Shown here: positions 1-5,513 of the stretch, piece after piece
Layout: each line of letters opens with the position of its first letter
How positions within the stretch are numbered: the first letter of the stretch is position 1
Notes under the pieces: generated by a model
Told to the model about the DNA's origin: nothing
What the model saw: only the letters and a program-made list of their open reading frames with translations
Database searches by the model: none
Made by a program: the position numbers and the translations under genes
Source: Sphingomonadales bacterium UBA1936
Lineage (GTDB): Bacteria; Pseudomonadota; Alphaproteobacteria; Sphingomonadales; Sphingomonadaceae
DNA length: 9,499 nucleotides
Reading direction: 5' to 3'
Assembly: GCA_002336985.1 (NCBI GenBank)
Contig: DDFE01000235.1
Span: forward strand, 1,174 to 10,672

Positions 1-236
1 CTTGCGAGCTTGCCGACCTTCTTGGCAGCCATCTCGCAAACGATTGCGGGGCGCGCGGTGGCCTTTCCGGTGGTGCAGCCTTCGGTGCCGCAGGCCCAGA
101 GGGTGTCGCCGACGATCACGCTGCCGGCCTTTGCGACGGCGGTGACGGGGACCAGGCGATAGGTCGGTGCCTGTGCGAAAGCGGGAGCAGTCATGCCGGC
201 GACCAACGATGCTGCGATGAGGGCGTTACGAACCAT
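1..236 (-). CDS. Secreted CC_3452-family-like small protein, N-terminal part (cut by left window edge)
   Basis: This minus-strand gene begins at the ATG at 236-234 and runs off the left edge, leaving 78 residues. Residues 1-21 form a Sec signal peptide: a short basic start (MVRN), a hydrophobic core and a cleavage site AFA before QA. The mature part has a TLWACGTEGC segment with Cys49 and Cys54, then a RPAIVCEMA stretch with Cys67. This spacing, with an RP-x-x-VC segment, resembles the small exported CC_3452-family proteins of Sphingomonadales and Caulobacter, whose function is unknown to me. The start was chosen because AAAGGAG lies 8 bases upstream; an in-frame ATG at 254 would precede that ribosome site and is less likely. 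The gene is divergent from the HxlR regulator at 375, which may control it (inference). The family call is from memory of its pattern; the secreted nature is clearer than the family name. Confidence 0.72.
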   Translation of the reverse strand, partial: MVRNALIAASLVAGMTAPAFAQAPTYRLVPVTAVAKAGSVIVGDTLWACGTEGCTTGKATARPAIVCEMAAKKVGKLA

Positions 237-279
237 GGGGAGGGCTCCTTTCATTTCCAGTTGCGAATCACTACTTACC

Positions 280-307
280 TCTATAGATTTTAAGTTGCAA
301 CTGAAAA
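280..307 (-). promoter_or_regulatory. Candidate promoter of the secreted-protein gene
   Basis: On the minus strand TTTTCA (307-302) and TATAGA (285-280) are 16 bases apart, a reasonable sigma-70-like -35/-10 pair about 45 bases before the start codon at 236. The region is clearly more AT-rich than its surroundings. The inverted repeat at 288-307 covers the -35 box and most of the spacer, which would suit repression. No transcription start is visible from sequence alone, and promoter consensus in this group is loose. Confidence 0.4.
288..307. promoter_or_regulatory. 20-bp inverted repeat, candidate operator (HxlR site)
   Basis: A near-perfect palindrome is centred between 297 and 298. The core AGTTGCAACT (293-302) is perfect, and after one mismatch (292/303) it is extended by TTTT on the left and AAAA on the right, so 9 of 10 pairs match. 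A further AGTTGC half-site is at 259-264. HxlR-family dimers bind inverted repeats near their own genes, and this one lies between the divergent HxlR gene and the secreted-protein gene. Assignment to that regulator is inference. Confidence 0.45.
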
Positions 308-330
308 CCAGTGCGGCACCGCAACATTTT

Positions 331-350
331 TTCGGTCTTGTGTGACCGAA
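331..350. promoter_or_regulatory. Inverted repeat TTCGGTC-N6-GACCGAA just upstream of the HxlR gene
   Basis: TTCGGTC (331-337) and GACCGAA (344-350) are perfect inverted repeats separated by six bases, ending 24 bases before the HxlR start codon. The position suits an autoregulatory operator or a hairpin in the 5' leader of that gene. It is unlike the palindrome at 288-307, so the two are probably not sites for the same protein unless recognition is loose. Confidence 0.35.
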
Positions 351-374
351 CGATTACGATAGGCTGACCAAAGG

Positions 375-869
375 ATGGGACACCTGAAAGAAGACCTGAG
401 GGAACTCGCGGTAAACTGCGCGCTTCCCGCCGCGCTTGAGGCGATGGGCGAACGCTGGTCGTTCCTCATCCTGCGCGCCGCGTTCAACGGGCTCCATCAC
501 TTCGAGGAATTCCAGAGCACGCTGGGTATCGCCCGTAACATTCTGGCAAACCGGTTGGGCCGCCTGGTCGATCACGGCATCCTTTCGCGTGAGGCGATGG
601 CCGAGGACCGGCGCAAGATCGAATACCGGCTGACGCAAAAGGGCGCGGAACTGCTGCCCTCGATCCTCGCGCTGCGCCAGTGGGGCGAGAAATGGGAATC
701 CTGCACGCCGTCGACCCCGGTCCTGGTCGACCAGCGCGACCATCAGCCGATCGCGCCGATCGTCATCCAGTCGCATGATGGGCGCACGCTGGGGCTGAAG
801 GATTTGTGCTGGGCGCATGCCGAGGACGTGAAGCCGCTCGAGACGGTGAAGCTGAAAGCAGTCGCTTAG
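375..869 (+). CDS. HxlR-family winged-helix transcriptional regulator
   Basis: A 164-residue protein whose residues about 12-105 form an HxlR-type winged helix-turn-helix. The signature is NCALPAALEAMGERWSFLIL (14-33), which contains the Cys15 typical of the family, followed by the recognition region FQSTLGIARNILANRLGRLV and the wing around RRKIEYRLTQKG. Family members usually bind inverted repeats as dimers and control a neighbouring gene, some by sensing electrophiles or oxidants through the N-terminal cysteine. This protein is longer than the minimal 100-120 residue form: a tail (about 110-164) carries Cys110 and Cys145 and resembles the extension seen in some longer HxlR proteins. The start ATG has AAGG directly before it (371-374), too close for an ideal ribosome site, but no better start is visible. 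Its gene is divergent from the secreted protein at 1-236 and converges on rpoZ. The effector is unknown. Confidence 0.9.
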   Translation: MGHLKEDLRELAVNCALPAALEAMGERWSFLILRAAFNGLHHFEEFQSTLGIARNILANRLGRLVDHGILSREAMAEDRRKIEYRLTQKGAELLPSILALRQWGEKWESCTPSTPVLVDQRDHQPIAPIVIQSHDGRTLGLKDLCWAHAEDVKPLETVKLKAVA

Positions 870-878
870 AATACGCCG

Positions 879-911
879 TCACCCCGGACTTGATCTGGGG
901 TCCAGCTTCTT
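879..911. repeat. REP-like palindromic repeat unit
   Basis: The stretch holds ACCCCGGA (881-888) and TCTGGGGT (894-901), an 8-bp stem with one G:T position and a five-base loop, followed by CCAGCTTCTT. The phrase 'CACCCCGGACTTGATC-CGGGGTCCAGC' is, from memory, a common intergenic repeat in alphaproteobacterial genomes. It lies ten bases after the HxlR stop. No T-run follows, so it is not a classical intrinsic terminator. No second copy is present in this window, so repeat status rests on recall, not on comparison. Confidence 0.5.
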
Positions 912-935
912 ATGCCTTCTCCCAAAACTAGCCGC

Positions 936-974
936 CGTGGCAAAGCCACGTCGTCGGTCCTCGCCATAGCGAGG
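936..974. repeat. Two adjacent short hairpins in the HxlR/rpoZ intergenic region
   Basis: CGTGGC-AAA-GCCACG (936-950) is a perfect 6-bp stem with a three-base loop, and CCTCGC-CATA-GCGAGG (959-974) a perfect 6-bp stem with a four-base loop, nine bases apart. They lie between the repeat at 879-911 and the larger stem at 995-1019. Such closely packed stems are typical of mosaic intergenic repeats. No open reading frame of note covers them. Confidence 0.45.
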
Positions 975-994
975 CCGGCCGGACGGTAACGTCT

Positions 995-1019
995 GTTTGA
1001 ATAGCTCCGCTATTCAAAC
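995..1019 (-). terminator. Strong hairpin just after the rpoZ stop, possible transcript end
   Basis: GTTTGAATAGC (995-1005) and GCTATTCAAAC (1009-1019) form a perfect 11-bp stem with a three-base loop, starting three bases beyond the rpoZ stop codon. Read in the rpoZ direction it is followed by AGACGTTACC, with no T-run, so it is not a textbook Rho-independent terminator. It may protect or process the 3' end of the rpoZ mRNA, or simply be part of the repeat cluster. The stem is unusually AT-rich for this genome. Confidence 0.4.
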
Positions 1020-1022
1020 GCG

Positions 1023-1367
1023 TTATCCGTCGTAATCCGCACCCAAATTCTGATTCCGCGGAGGAGCAGCCGCCGTCAGGCGCAGTGCTTCGGCCGACTG
1101 GCTGAGCGAGCCCATTTCATCGATCGCGTCATCATCGTCGACCTGGACCTTCTGCAGGTTGCCGACCAGCGTTTCGGCCAGTTCGGTCGGGACGACGGTT
1201 TCCTCGGCGATCTCACGGAGCGCCACGACCGGATTTTTATCGCGGTCGCGATCGAGCGTGAGTTCGGCACCGCCCGAAATCTGGCGCGCACGCTGGGCAG
1301 CGAGCAGAACGAGATCGAAACGGTTGGGAATCTTGTCGACGCAATCCTCGACTGTGACGCGCGCCAT
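1023..1367 (-). CDS. rpoZ: DNA-directed RNA polymerase subunit omega
   Basis: A 114-residue protein that is clearly omega, the small subunit that binds the beta-prime C-terminus and aids assembly of RNA polymerase. The N-terminal core is diagnostic: MARVTVEDCVDKIPNRFDLVLLAAQRARQIS (1-31), then KNPVVALREIAEETV (44-58). The rest (about 60-114) is an acidic, low-conservation tail ending NLGADYDG, of a length usual for alphaproteobacterial omega. The start ATG (1367-1365) is supported by the conserved MARVTVEDC beginning and by AGGAT about ten bases upstream. The gene stands alone on the minus strand: the gene downstream is convergent and the one upstream divergent, so it is likely monocistronic. 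In Escherichia coli rpoZ precedes spoT; no spoT/rsh gene is next to it here. Confidence 0.97.
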   Translation of the reverse strand: MARVTVEDCVDKIPNRFDLVLLAAQRARQISGGAELTLDRDRDKNPVVALREIAEETVVPTELAETLVGNLQKVQVDDDDAIDEMGSLSQSAEALRLTAAAPPRNQNLGADYDG

Positions 1368-1475
1368 CGGCTGGTATCCTGACTAATAAAGCTGTCGTGA
1401 AAGCGGGCGCACTTATCAGCGCCCCTGCCGAAACGCAACCTTGCCAAGGCGCGCGCAAGCAGGGACAGAGCGGCT

Positions 1476-2618
1476 GTGGATACTGCGTGCACCGTCGACG
1501 GCAACCGGCTGACCGTACTGACGGGTGGCGCAGAGCGACTCGACGCGCTGGTCACGCTGATCGAGGGCGCACGGACGTCCCTCAAGCTGCTCTATTACAT
1601 CTTCACCGAGGATGACGCGGGTACCCGGGTGCGCGAGGCGATGATCGATGCCGCGAATCGTGGCGTGACGGTGCGGCTGATCATCGATGGGTTCGGCAGC
1701 CATGCCGACGGTAACGACAGGTTTCTGGTCCCGCTCCGCGAAGCGGGGATCGACGTCTGCCTGTTCATTCCCCGATTCGGCCGGCGCTATCTGCTGCGCA
1801 ATCACCAGAAATTCGCCATCGCGGACGAGACGCGCGCGCTGATCGGCGGTTTCAATATCGGCAATGCCTATTTCGAGGATGCGGGGCCGAAGGCCTGGCG
1901 CGACCTGGGGTTGATGATCGAAGGGCCGGCGACCGAACGCCTGACCGGCTATTTCGACGTTCTTGCCGACTGGACGCACCAGCCAAGATCGAAAATGCGC
2001 GATCTGACGCGGGCCCTGGCCGAATGGAGCAATCCCAAAGGGCCGGTACGCTGGCTGCATGGCGGTCCGACCCGCCGCTTTTCGCCCTGGGTCCGGACAT
2101 TACGGTTCGATCTGCGTCCTGCGCACGACGTGTCGATCGTCGCCGCCTATTTCGCGCCGACGCCAGGCTTGACCAAGCGGCTTGACGGCGTCGGGCAGCG
2201 GGGGCGCGCGCGAGTAGTGACGGCGGGCAAGACCGACAACAACACGACGATCGGCGCGGCGCGGTTCACGTTTCCGGGCCTGATGAAAAAGGGCGTTCGT
2301 GTGTTCGAATACCAGCCGCACCGGCTGCACACGAAACTCTATGTCATCGACGACATCGTCCATATCGGCAGCGCGAACTTCGACCCGCGCAGCCTGTATC
2401 TGAACCTTGAGATCATGCTGCGCGTCCAGGACGCGGCCTTTGCCGATGCCATGCGTCGCTATGTCGACGGCGAGGTTGCGGAAAGCCGCGAACGCCATCT
2501 GAACGAATTCCGCGGCATCACAACCGTTCCCGACCGGATACGCAACGCGTTCTGCTGGTTCCTTGTTGCCGTGCTCGACCCCGGAATTACACGGCGGTTG
2601 AACATGGGCGTGGATTAG
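1476..2618 (+). CDS. Cardiolipin synthase / phospholipase D-like protein
   Basis: A 380-residue member of the PLD superfamily with two HKD catalytic motifs. Motif one has His110, Lys112 and Asp117 (HQKFAIAD) followed by GGFN at 124-127; motif two has His285, Lys287 and Asp292 (HTKLYVID) followed by GSAN at 298-301. Both are complete, so the enzyme should be active. Related bacterial enzymes join phosphatidyl groups to make cardiolipin, or move phosphatidyl groups between alcohols, at the cytoplasmic membrane. Unlike ClsA it has no N-terminal membrane helices, so it is closer to the soluble-fronted ClsB type; a hydrophobic patch near 358-367 may touch the membrane. The start is the GTG at 1476, with AGGGA about ten bases upstream and no alternative upstream in frame; the next good ATG falls after conserved sequence. 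A transporter gene follows after about 33 bases, so the two are probably co-transcribed. The exact substrate is not determined. Confidence 0.9.
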   Translation: MDTACTVDGNRLTVLTGGAERLDALVTLIEGARTSLKLLYYIFTEDDAGTRVREAMIDAANRGVTVRLIIDGFGSHADGNDRFLVPLREAGIDVCLFIPRFGRRYLLRNHQKFAIADETRALIGGFNIGNAYFEDAGPKAWRDLGLMIEGPATERLTGYFDVLADWTHQPRSKMRDLTRALAEWSNPKGPVRWLHGGPTRRFSPWVRTLRFDLRPAHDVSIVAAYFAPTPGLTKRLDGVGQRGRARVVTAGKTDNNTTIGAARFTFPGLMKKGVRVFEYQPHRLHTKLYVIDDIVHIGSANFDPRSLYLNLEIMLRVQDAAFADAMRRYVDGEVAESRERHLNEFRGITTVPDRIRNAFCWFLVAVLDPGITRRLNMGVD

Positions 2619-2651
2619 ACGCGCGCCAATTCGCGGCCTAACGTCCGCGTG

Positions 2652-3929
2652 ATGCCACGCACCGCCAAACCCGCGCTCGACCGCAACTTCACGATGCTGT
2701 TCATGGTGATGCTGGTGATCGGCGCGGGGAACACGGCCCTGCAATCGGTGATGCCCGCGATCGGGCGGTCGATGAAGGTTCCAGACAGCGTGATCGCCCT
2801 TGCCTTTTCGGTGTCCGCGCTCGTGTGGGCGCTGGCGGCACCGCGATGGGCCCGGAAATCCGACCATACCGGGCGGCGGCAGATGGTTTTGACGGGCATC
2901 GCCGGGTTCTCTGCGTCCGTCTTGTTATGCGGCGTTTCGCTGAGCGCCGGGATCCACGGCCTGATCGCGCCGACCGCCGCCATCGCAGCTTTCGTCGGGG
3001 CACGCCTGATCTACGGCTATTTCGGAGCGGCGGCACCGCCAGCGGCACAGGCAATCCTCGCATCGCAGACGACGCGCGCGCAGCGGACCAAGGCGCTGAC
3101 GATGCTCGCGTCGGCATTCGGTCTGGGCACGATCCTGGGCCCTGCGCTCGCACCGTTTTTCGTCTTGCCGGGCGTCGGCCTGGCAGGTCCGGCCTATTTC
3201 TTCGCGATCTGCGGCTTTGCCGTCCTCGGCACCGTCTGTTTCCTGCTGCCCGACGATACGCCAGGGTCGCATGCACGCGGGGCCGCGACGAGCTATCCGT
3301 CGATCGGGGGAACATTGACCGGTGCGAGTGTTACGGCGGCGACGGCCGGACGATCGCATGGGTCACTGAAGATAACCGATCCCCGGATATGGCCGTGGGT
3401 CGTCGTGGGCGTAATTATGGGCCACGCGCAAGCCATGGCCGGCCAGGCAATGGGCTTCTTCGTCCTCGACCGGCTCGCGGTCGATCCGTTGCAGGGGCAA
3501 CAGGCCGTAGGAATCGTGCTGATGACGGGCGCCGGTGCGGCATTGGTGGTGCAATGGGGCCTGATTCCCCTGCTCAACATGACGCCACGCCTGATGGTTA
3601 TCACGGGCTTGGGGCTTGCCGCACTCGGGTGCGTTACGATCAGCCTTTCGACATCGCTTTACGGCATGGCGACGGCATTCGGACTGGCGTCGGCCGGGTT
3701 CGGGTTCGTTCGTCCGGGCTACACCGCCGGATCGTCGCTTGCCGTCGATCATGACTTGCAAGCGGCGGTCGCCGGACGAATCACGAGCGTCAACGGCGCG
3801 TCGTTCATCCTCGGGCCGTCGATCGGTGTCGGACTATATGAAATCTGGCATCCCGCGCCCTATCTGACCAGCGCTGTCATGTGCCTGGCATTGCTTGGCT
3901 ATTCGCTGGCCAAGCTGTCGCGCAAATAG
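2652..3929 (+). CDS. Major facilitator superfamily transporter (drug-efflux type)
   Basis: A 425-residue integral membrane protein with about 12 hydrophobic segments, the usual MFS size. After the second helix the cytoplasmic loop carries ARKSDHTGRRQMVL (67-80), the MFS motif A (D-x-x-G-R-R). GLGTILGPALAP (157-168) resembles motif C in helix 5 of proton-driven drug antiporters, and GPSIGVGLYE (388-397) is a similar glycine-proline turn in a late helix. A polar central loop (about 203-242) divides two six-helix halves. These features suggest an exporter using the proton gradient, related to the TetA/multidrug group; the substrate cannot be read from sequence. I take the ATG at 2652 as the start; a GTG sits directly before it at 2649 and would add one residue. 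No good ribosome site is visible, which fits translation coupled to the preceding PLD-family gene. A strong terminator follows the stop. Confidence 0.9.
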   Translation: MPRTAKPALDRNFTMLFMVMLVIGAGNTALQSVMPAIGRSMKVPDSVIALAFSVSALVWALAAPRWARKSDHTGRRQMVLTGIAGFSASVLLCGVSLSAGIHGLIAPTAAIAAFVGARLIYGYFGAAAPPAAQAILASQTTRAQRTKALTMLASAFGLGTILGPALAPFFVLPGVGLAGPAYFFAICGFAVLGTVCFLLPDDTPGSHARGAATSYPSIGGTLTGASVTAATAGRSHGSLKITDPRIWPWVVVGVIMGHAQAMAGQAMGFFVLDRLAVDPLQGQQAVGIVLMTGAGAALVVQWGLIPLLNMTPRLMVITGLGLAALGCVTISLSTSLYGMATAFGLASAGFGFVRPGYTAGSSLAVDHDLQAAVAGRITSVNGASFILGPSIGVGLYEIWHPAPYLTSAVMCLALLGYSLAKLSRK

Positions 3930-3933
3930 GGCA

Positions 3934-3975
3934 AAAAAAGGGCCGGTCGTTGCCGACCGGCCTTGAAAGTTTTTA
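3934..3975 (+). terminator. Rho-independent terminator after the MFS gene
   Basis: GGCCGGTCG (3941-3949) and CGACCGGCC (3954-3962) form a perfect 9-bp GC-rich stem with a four-base loop TTGC, 11 bases after the stop codon. The stem is followed by TTGAAAGTTTTT and preceded by a run of seven A, so a T-run exists on both strands. It should end transcription of the cardiolipin synthase-MFS unit and could also block transcription from the right. Confidence 0.85.
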
Positions 3976-3982
3976 GGAGAGG

Positions 3983-4060
3983 ATGCCTGAAAGGCCTGTT
4001 CTATGTGCACTGCAGCATGTCATCTCGCAAGTGCGAAAAGAAAAATCTCGATTGCGCTGA
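3983..4060 (+). CDS. Possible 25-residue short ORF upstream of the LysR gene
   Basis: An ATG at 3983 is preceded by AGGAGAGG, one of the best ribosome-site matches in the window, although its spacing to the ATG is very short. It opens a 25-codon frame beginning MPERPVLCALQHV and ending KSRLR at the TGA at 4058-4060. It lies just after the MFS terminator and about 90 bases before the LysR start. The peptide is basic at its end and has no recognised family or membrane segment. It may be chance, since AGGAG directly follows the T-run of the terminator. Confidence 0.18.
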   Translation: MPERPVLCALQHVISQVRKEKSRLR

Positions 4061-4081
4061 TTGCACCTTGAATCGTAACAT
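4052..4081 (+). promoter_or_regulatory. Weak candidate promoter of the LysR gene
   Basis: TTGCGC (4052-4057) and TAACAT (4076-4081), 18 bases apart, each match four of six bases of the sigma-70 boxes and lie about 70 bases before the ATG at 4149. The region 3980-4090 is more AT-rich than coding DNA nearby. A clear T-N11-A LysR box was not found. Confidence 0.28.
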
Positions 4082-4148
4082 TTCGACGGCATGTTGAGCA
4101 AAGGCGACCTTGGGAAAGGTTCGCGGGTGCACAAAAGGAACGTTCGAA

Positions 4149-5036
4149 ATGCGTCGGCTGCCATCGCTGTCAGGGATTGAGGCGTTCGTGGCGGTAGCAC
4201 GAACGGGGTCGGTAAAGGCGGCCGCGGAGGATCTTTCGCTCTCATCCCCCGCGCTCAGCCGCCGCCTGCAATCACTCGAGCGCTTCGTCGGAAAGACATT
4301 GTTCGAGCGGCGCCATCATGCGCTGGTGTTGAACGGTGACGGAGAGCGCCTGCTCTCCCTGGTGGCGCCCGCCATCGACCAATTGTCCGATGCGATCGAG
4401 ACCGTCGCCGGTGCAGGCGGCGGGATCATGCGGCTGCGACTGGGCGTATTGCCGCTGTTCGCCTCGCAACGCCTGATGCCACGATTGCCCGAACTGCGCG
4501 TCGCGCATCCGATGCTCCACCTCGACATCGATACGGGCGCGCACGCCGTTGCGCGCGTCGGCGACGGGATCGACGCCGCCATCGTCCTGGCGCGTGACAT
4601 CGACCCGGCACTCTATGCCCGGCGGCTCGACCATAATGAGGTTTTTGCAATCGCTGCCAGGACCCTGACGGCTGGCGGCCTGCCGATCACCGACCCGAAA
4701 CAGCTCGCTCAACTGACGGTGTTTCTGCACCGCGACATGCCGGACACGTTCGAGGAATGGCGCAAGGCCGTGAAGCTCGACGTCGAACCGGCGGCTATCG
4801 ATCTTTATGATTCAGGGCAGCTGATGCTCGACGCGGCTGCCCAGGAACTGGGCGTCGCATTCATGCACGGCAGCCACCTGTCCGACGCGGACGACGATCG
4901 CCTGATGAGGCTGTTCGGCGATACGCCGACGAGCAGCCCATATAGCTACTGGTTCGTGTGCCGGCCGCGCGCGCTGGAAACGCGCCCGGTCCGGCTATTT
5001 CACGACTGGTTGGTCGCCACGATGGCCGAAGACTAG
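4149..5036 (+). CDS. LysR-type transcriptional regulator (GcvA-like)
   Basis: A 295-residue protein of normal LysR length. The N-terminal helix-turn-helix covers about residues 5-62: LPSLSGIEAFVAVARTGSVKAAAEDL, then SSPALSRRLQSLER with the recognition helix, and the wing LFERRHHALVLNGDGERLL. A linker helix (about 68-90) joins it to a periplasmic-binding-like effector domain (about 93-290) that includes LRLGVLPLFASQRLMPRLPEL. The opening resembles the GcvA/AmpR branch, but the effector cannot be told. The ATG at 4149 is preferred because AAGGAA stands 8 bases before it and homologues begin with a similar M-RRLPSL; a longer frame back to a TTG at 4110 adds an unconserved segment. No divergent target gene is adjacent, since the MFS gene upstream reads the same way and is separated by a terminator. 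The stop codon overlaps that of the convergent cyclophilin gene. Confidence 0.92.
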   Translation: MRRLPSLSGIEAFVAVARTGSVKAAAEDLSLSSPALSRRLQSLERFVGKTLFERRHHALVLNGDGERLLSLVAPAIDQLSDAIETVAGAGGGIMRLRLGVLPLFASQRLMPRLPELRVAHPMLHLDIDTGAHAVARVGDGIDAAIVLARDIDPALYARRLDHNEVFAIAARTLTAGGLPITDPKQLAQLTVFLHRDMPDTFEEWRKAVKLDVEPAAIDLYDSGQLMLDAAAQELGVAFMHGSHLSDADDDRLMRLFGDTPTSSPYSYWFVCRPRALETRPVRLFHDWLVATMAED

Positions 5037-5479
5037 ACGGCCTTCGCGCTGACGATCTTGCCCGGCTGGCGCGGCGGTTCGCCCTTGGGCAGCGCATCGA
5101 CGGCATCCATGCCCGACGTGACTTCGCCCCAAACGGTGTACTGACCGTCCAGGAAGCGTGCATCGGCCAGGCAGATGAAGAACTGGCTGTTGGCGCTGTT
5201 CGGCGCGCTGGTGCGGGCCATCGAGCAGACACCGCGGACGTGCGGTTCGCGGCTGAACTCCGCCTTCAGGTCGGGCTTCTTCGAACCATGCATGCCGGTG
5301 CCGGTCGGGTCGCCGCCCTGCGCCATAAAACCGTCGATGACGCGGTGGAACACGACACCGTCATAGAAACCCTCGTTCGCGAGTTCGGCGATGCGCTCGA
5401 CATGGCCGGGTGCAAGGTCGGGACGCAGCTTGATGGTCACTTCACCGGTGTCGAGCGTAAGGGTCAGCGTTTCGGCCAT
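5033..5479 (-). CDS. Cytoplasmic cyclophilin-type peptidyl-prolyl cis-trans isomerase
   Basis: A 148-residue single-domain cyclophilin that speeds cis-trans turning of bonds before proline, helping protein folding. Active-site residues line up with human cyclophilin A: FHRVIDGFMAQGGD (45-58) gives Arg46, Phe51, Met52 and Gln54; NSANSQFFI (94-102) gives the Ala/Phe wall; FLDGQYTVWGEV (109-120) gives Phe109, Leu110 and Tyr114, where the bacterial Tyr replaces the human His126. There is no signal peptide, so it is a cytoplasmic, PpiB-like form. The start is the ATG at 5479, with AAGGA upstream at about eight bases; a longer frame to 5545 would add a basic, unconserved stretch that overlaps the LLM gene. 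It lies 34 bases after the LLM oxidoreductase gene, probably in one transcript. Its TAG stop shares bases with the LysR stop. Confidence 0.95.
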   Translation of the reverse strand: MAETLTLTLDTGEVTIKLRPDLAPGHVERIAELANEGFYDGVVFHRVIDGFMAQGGDPTGTGMHGSKKPDLKAEFSREPHVRGVCSMARTSAPNSANSQFFICLADARFLDGQYTVWGEVTSGMDAVDALPKGEPPRQPGKIVSAKAV

Positions 5480-5513
5480 TCGGTAATTCCTTCTTGTTGA
5501 GTTTGGCGCGGCC

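Noticed and set aside
2701..3315. Long minus-strand open frames inside the MFS gene (also 2100-2867 and 2925-3359)
   Set aside because: They are arginine/proline-rich shadows of high-GC coding sequence on the other strand, with no family likeness and no ribosome site.
4110..4148. Upstream TTG start for the LysR gene
   Set aside because: The added 13 residues are not typical of the family, while the ATG at 4149 has a good ribosome site and a conserved beginning.
3973..4245. A 90-codon minus-strand frame between the MFS and LysR genes
   Set aside because: It overlaps the 5' part of the LysR gene, has unordered proline/arginine composition and no homology that I recognise.
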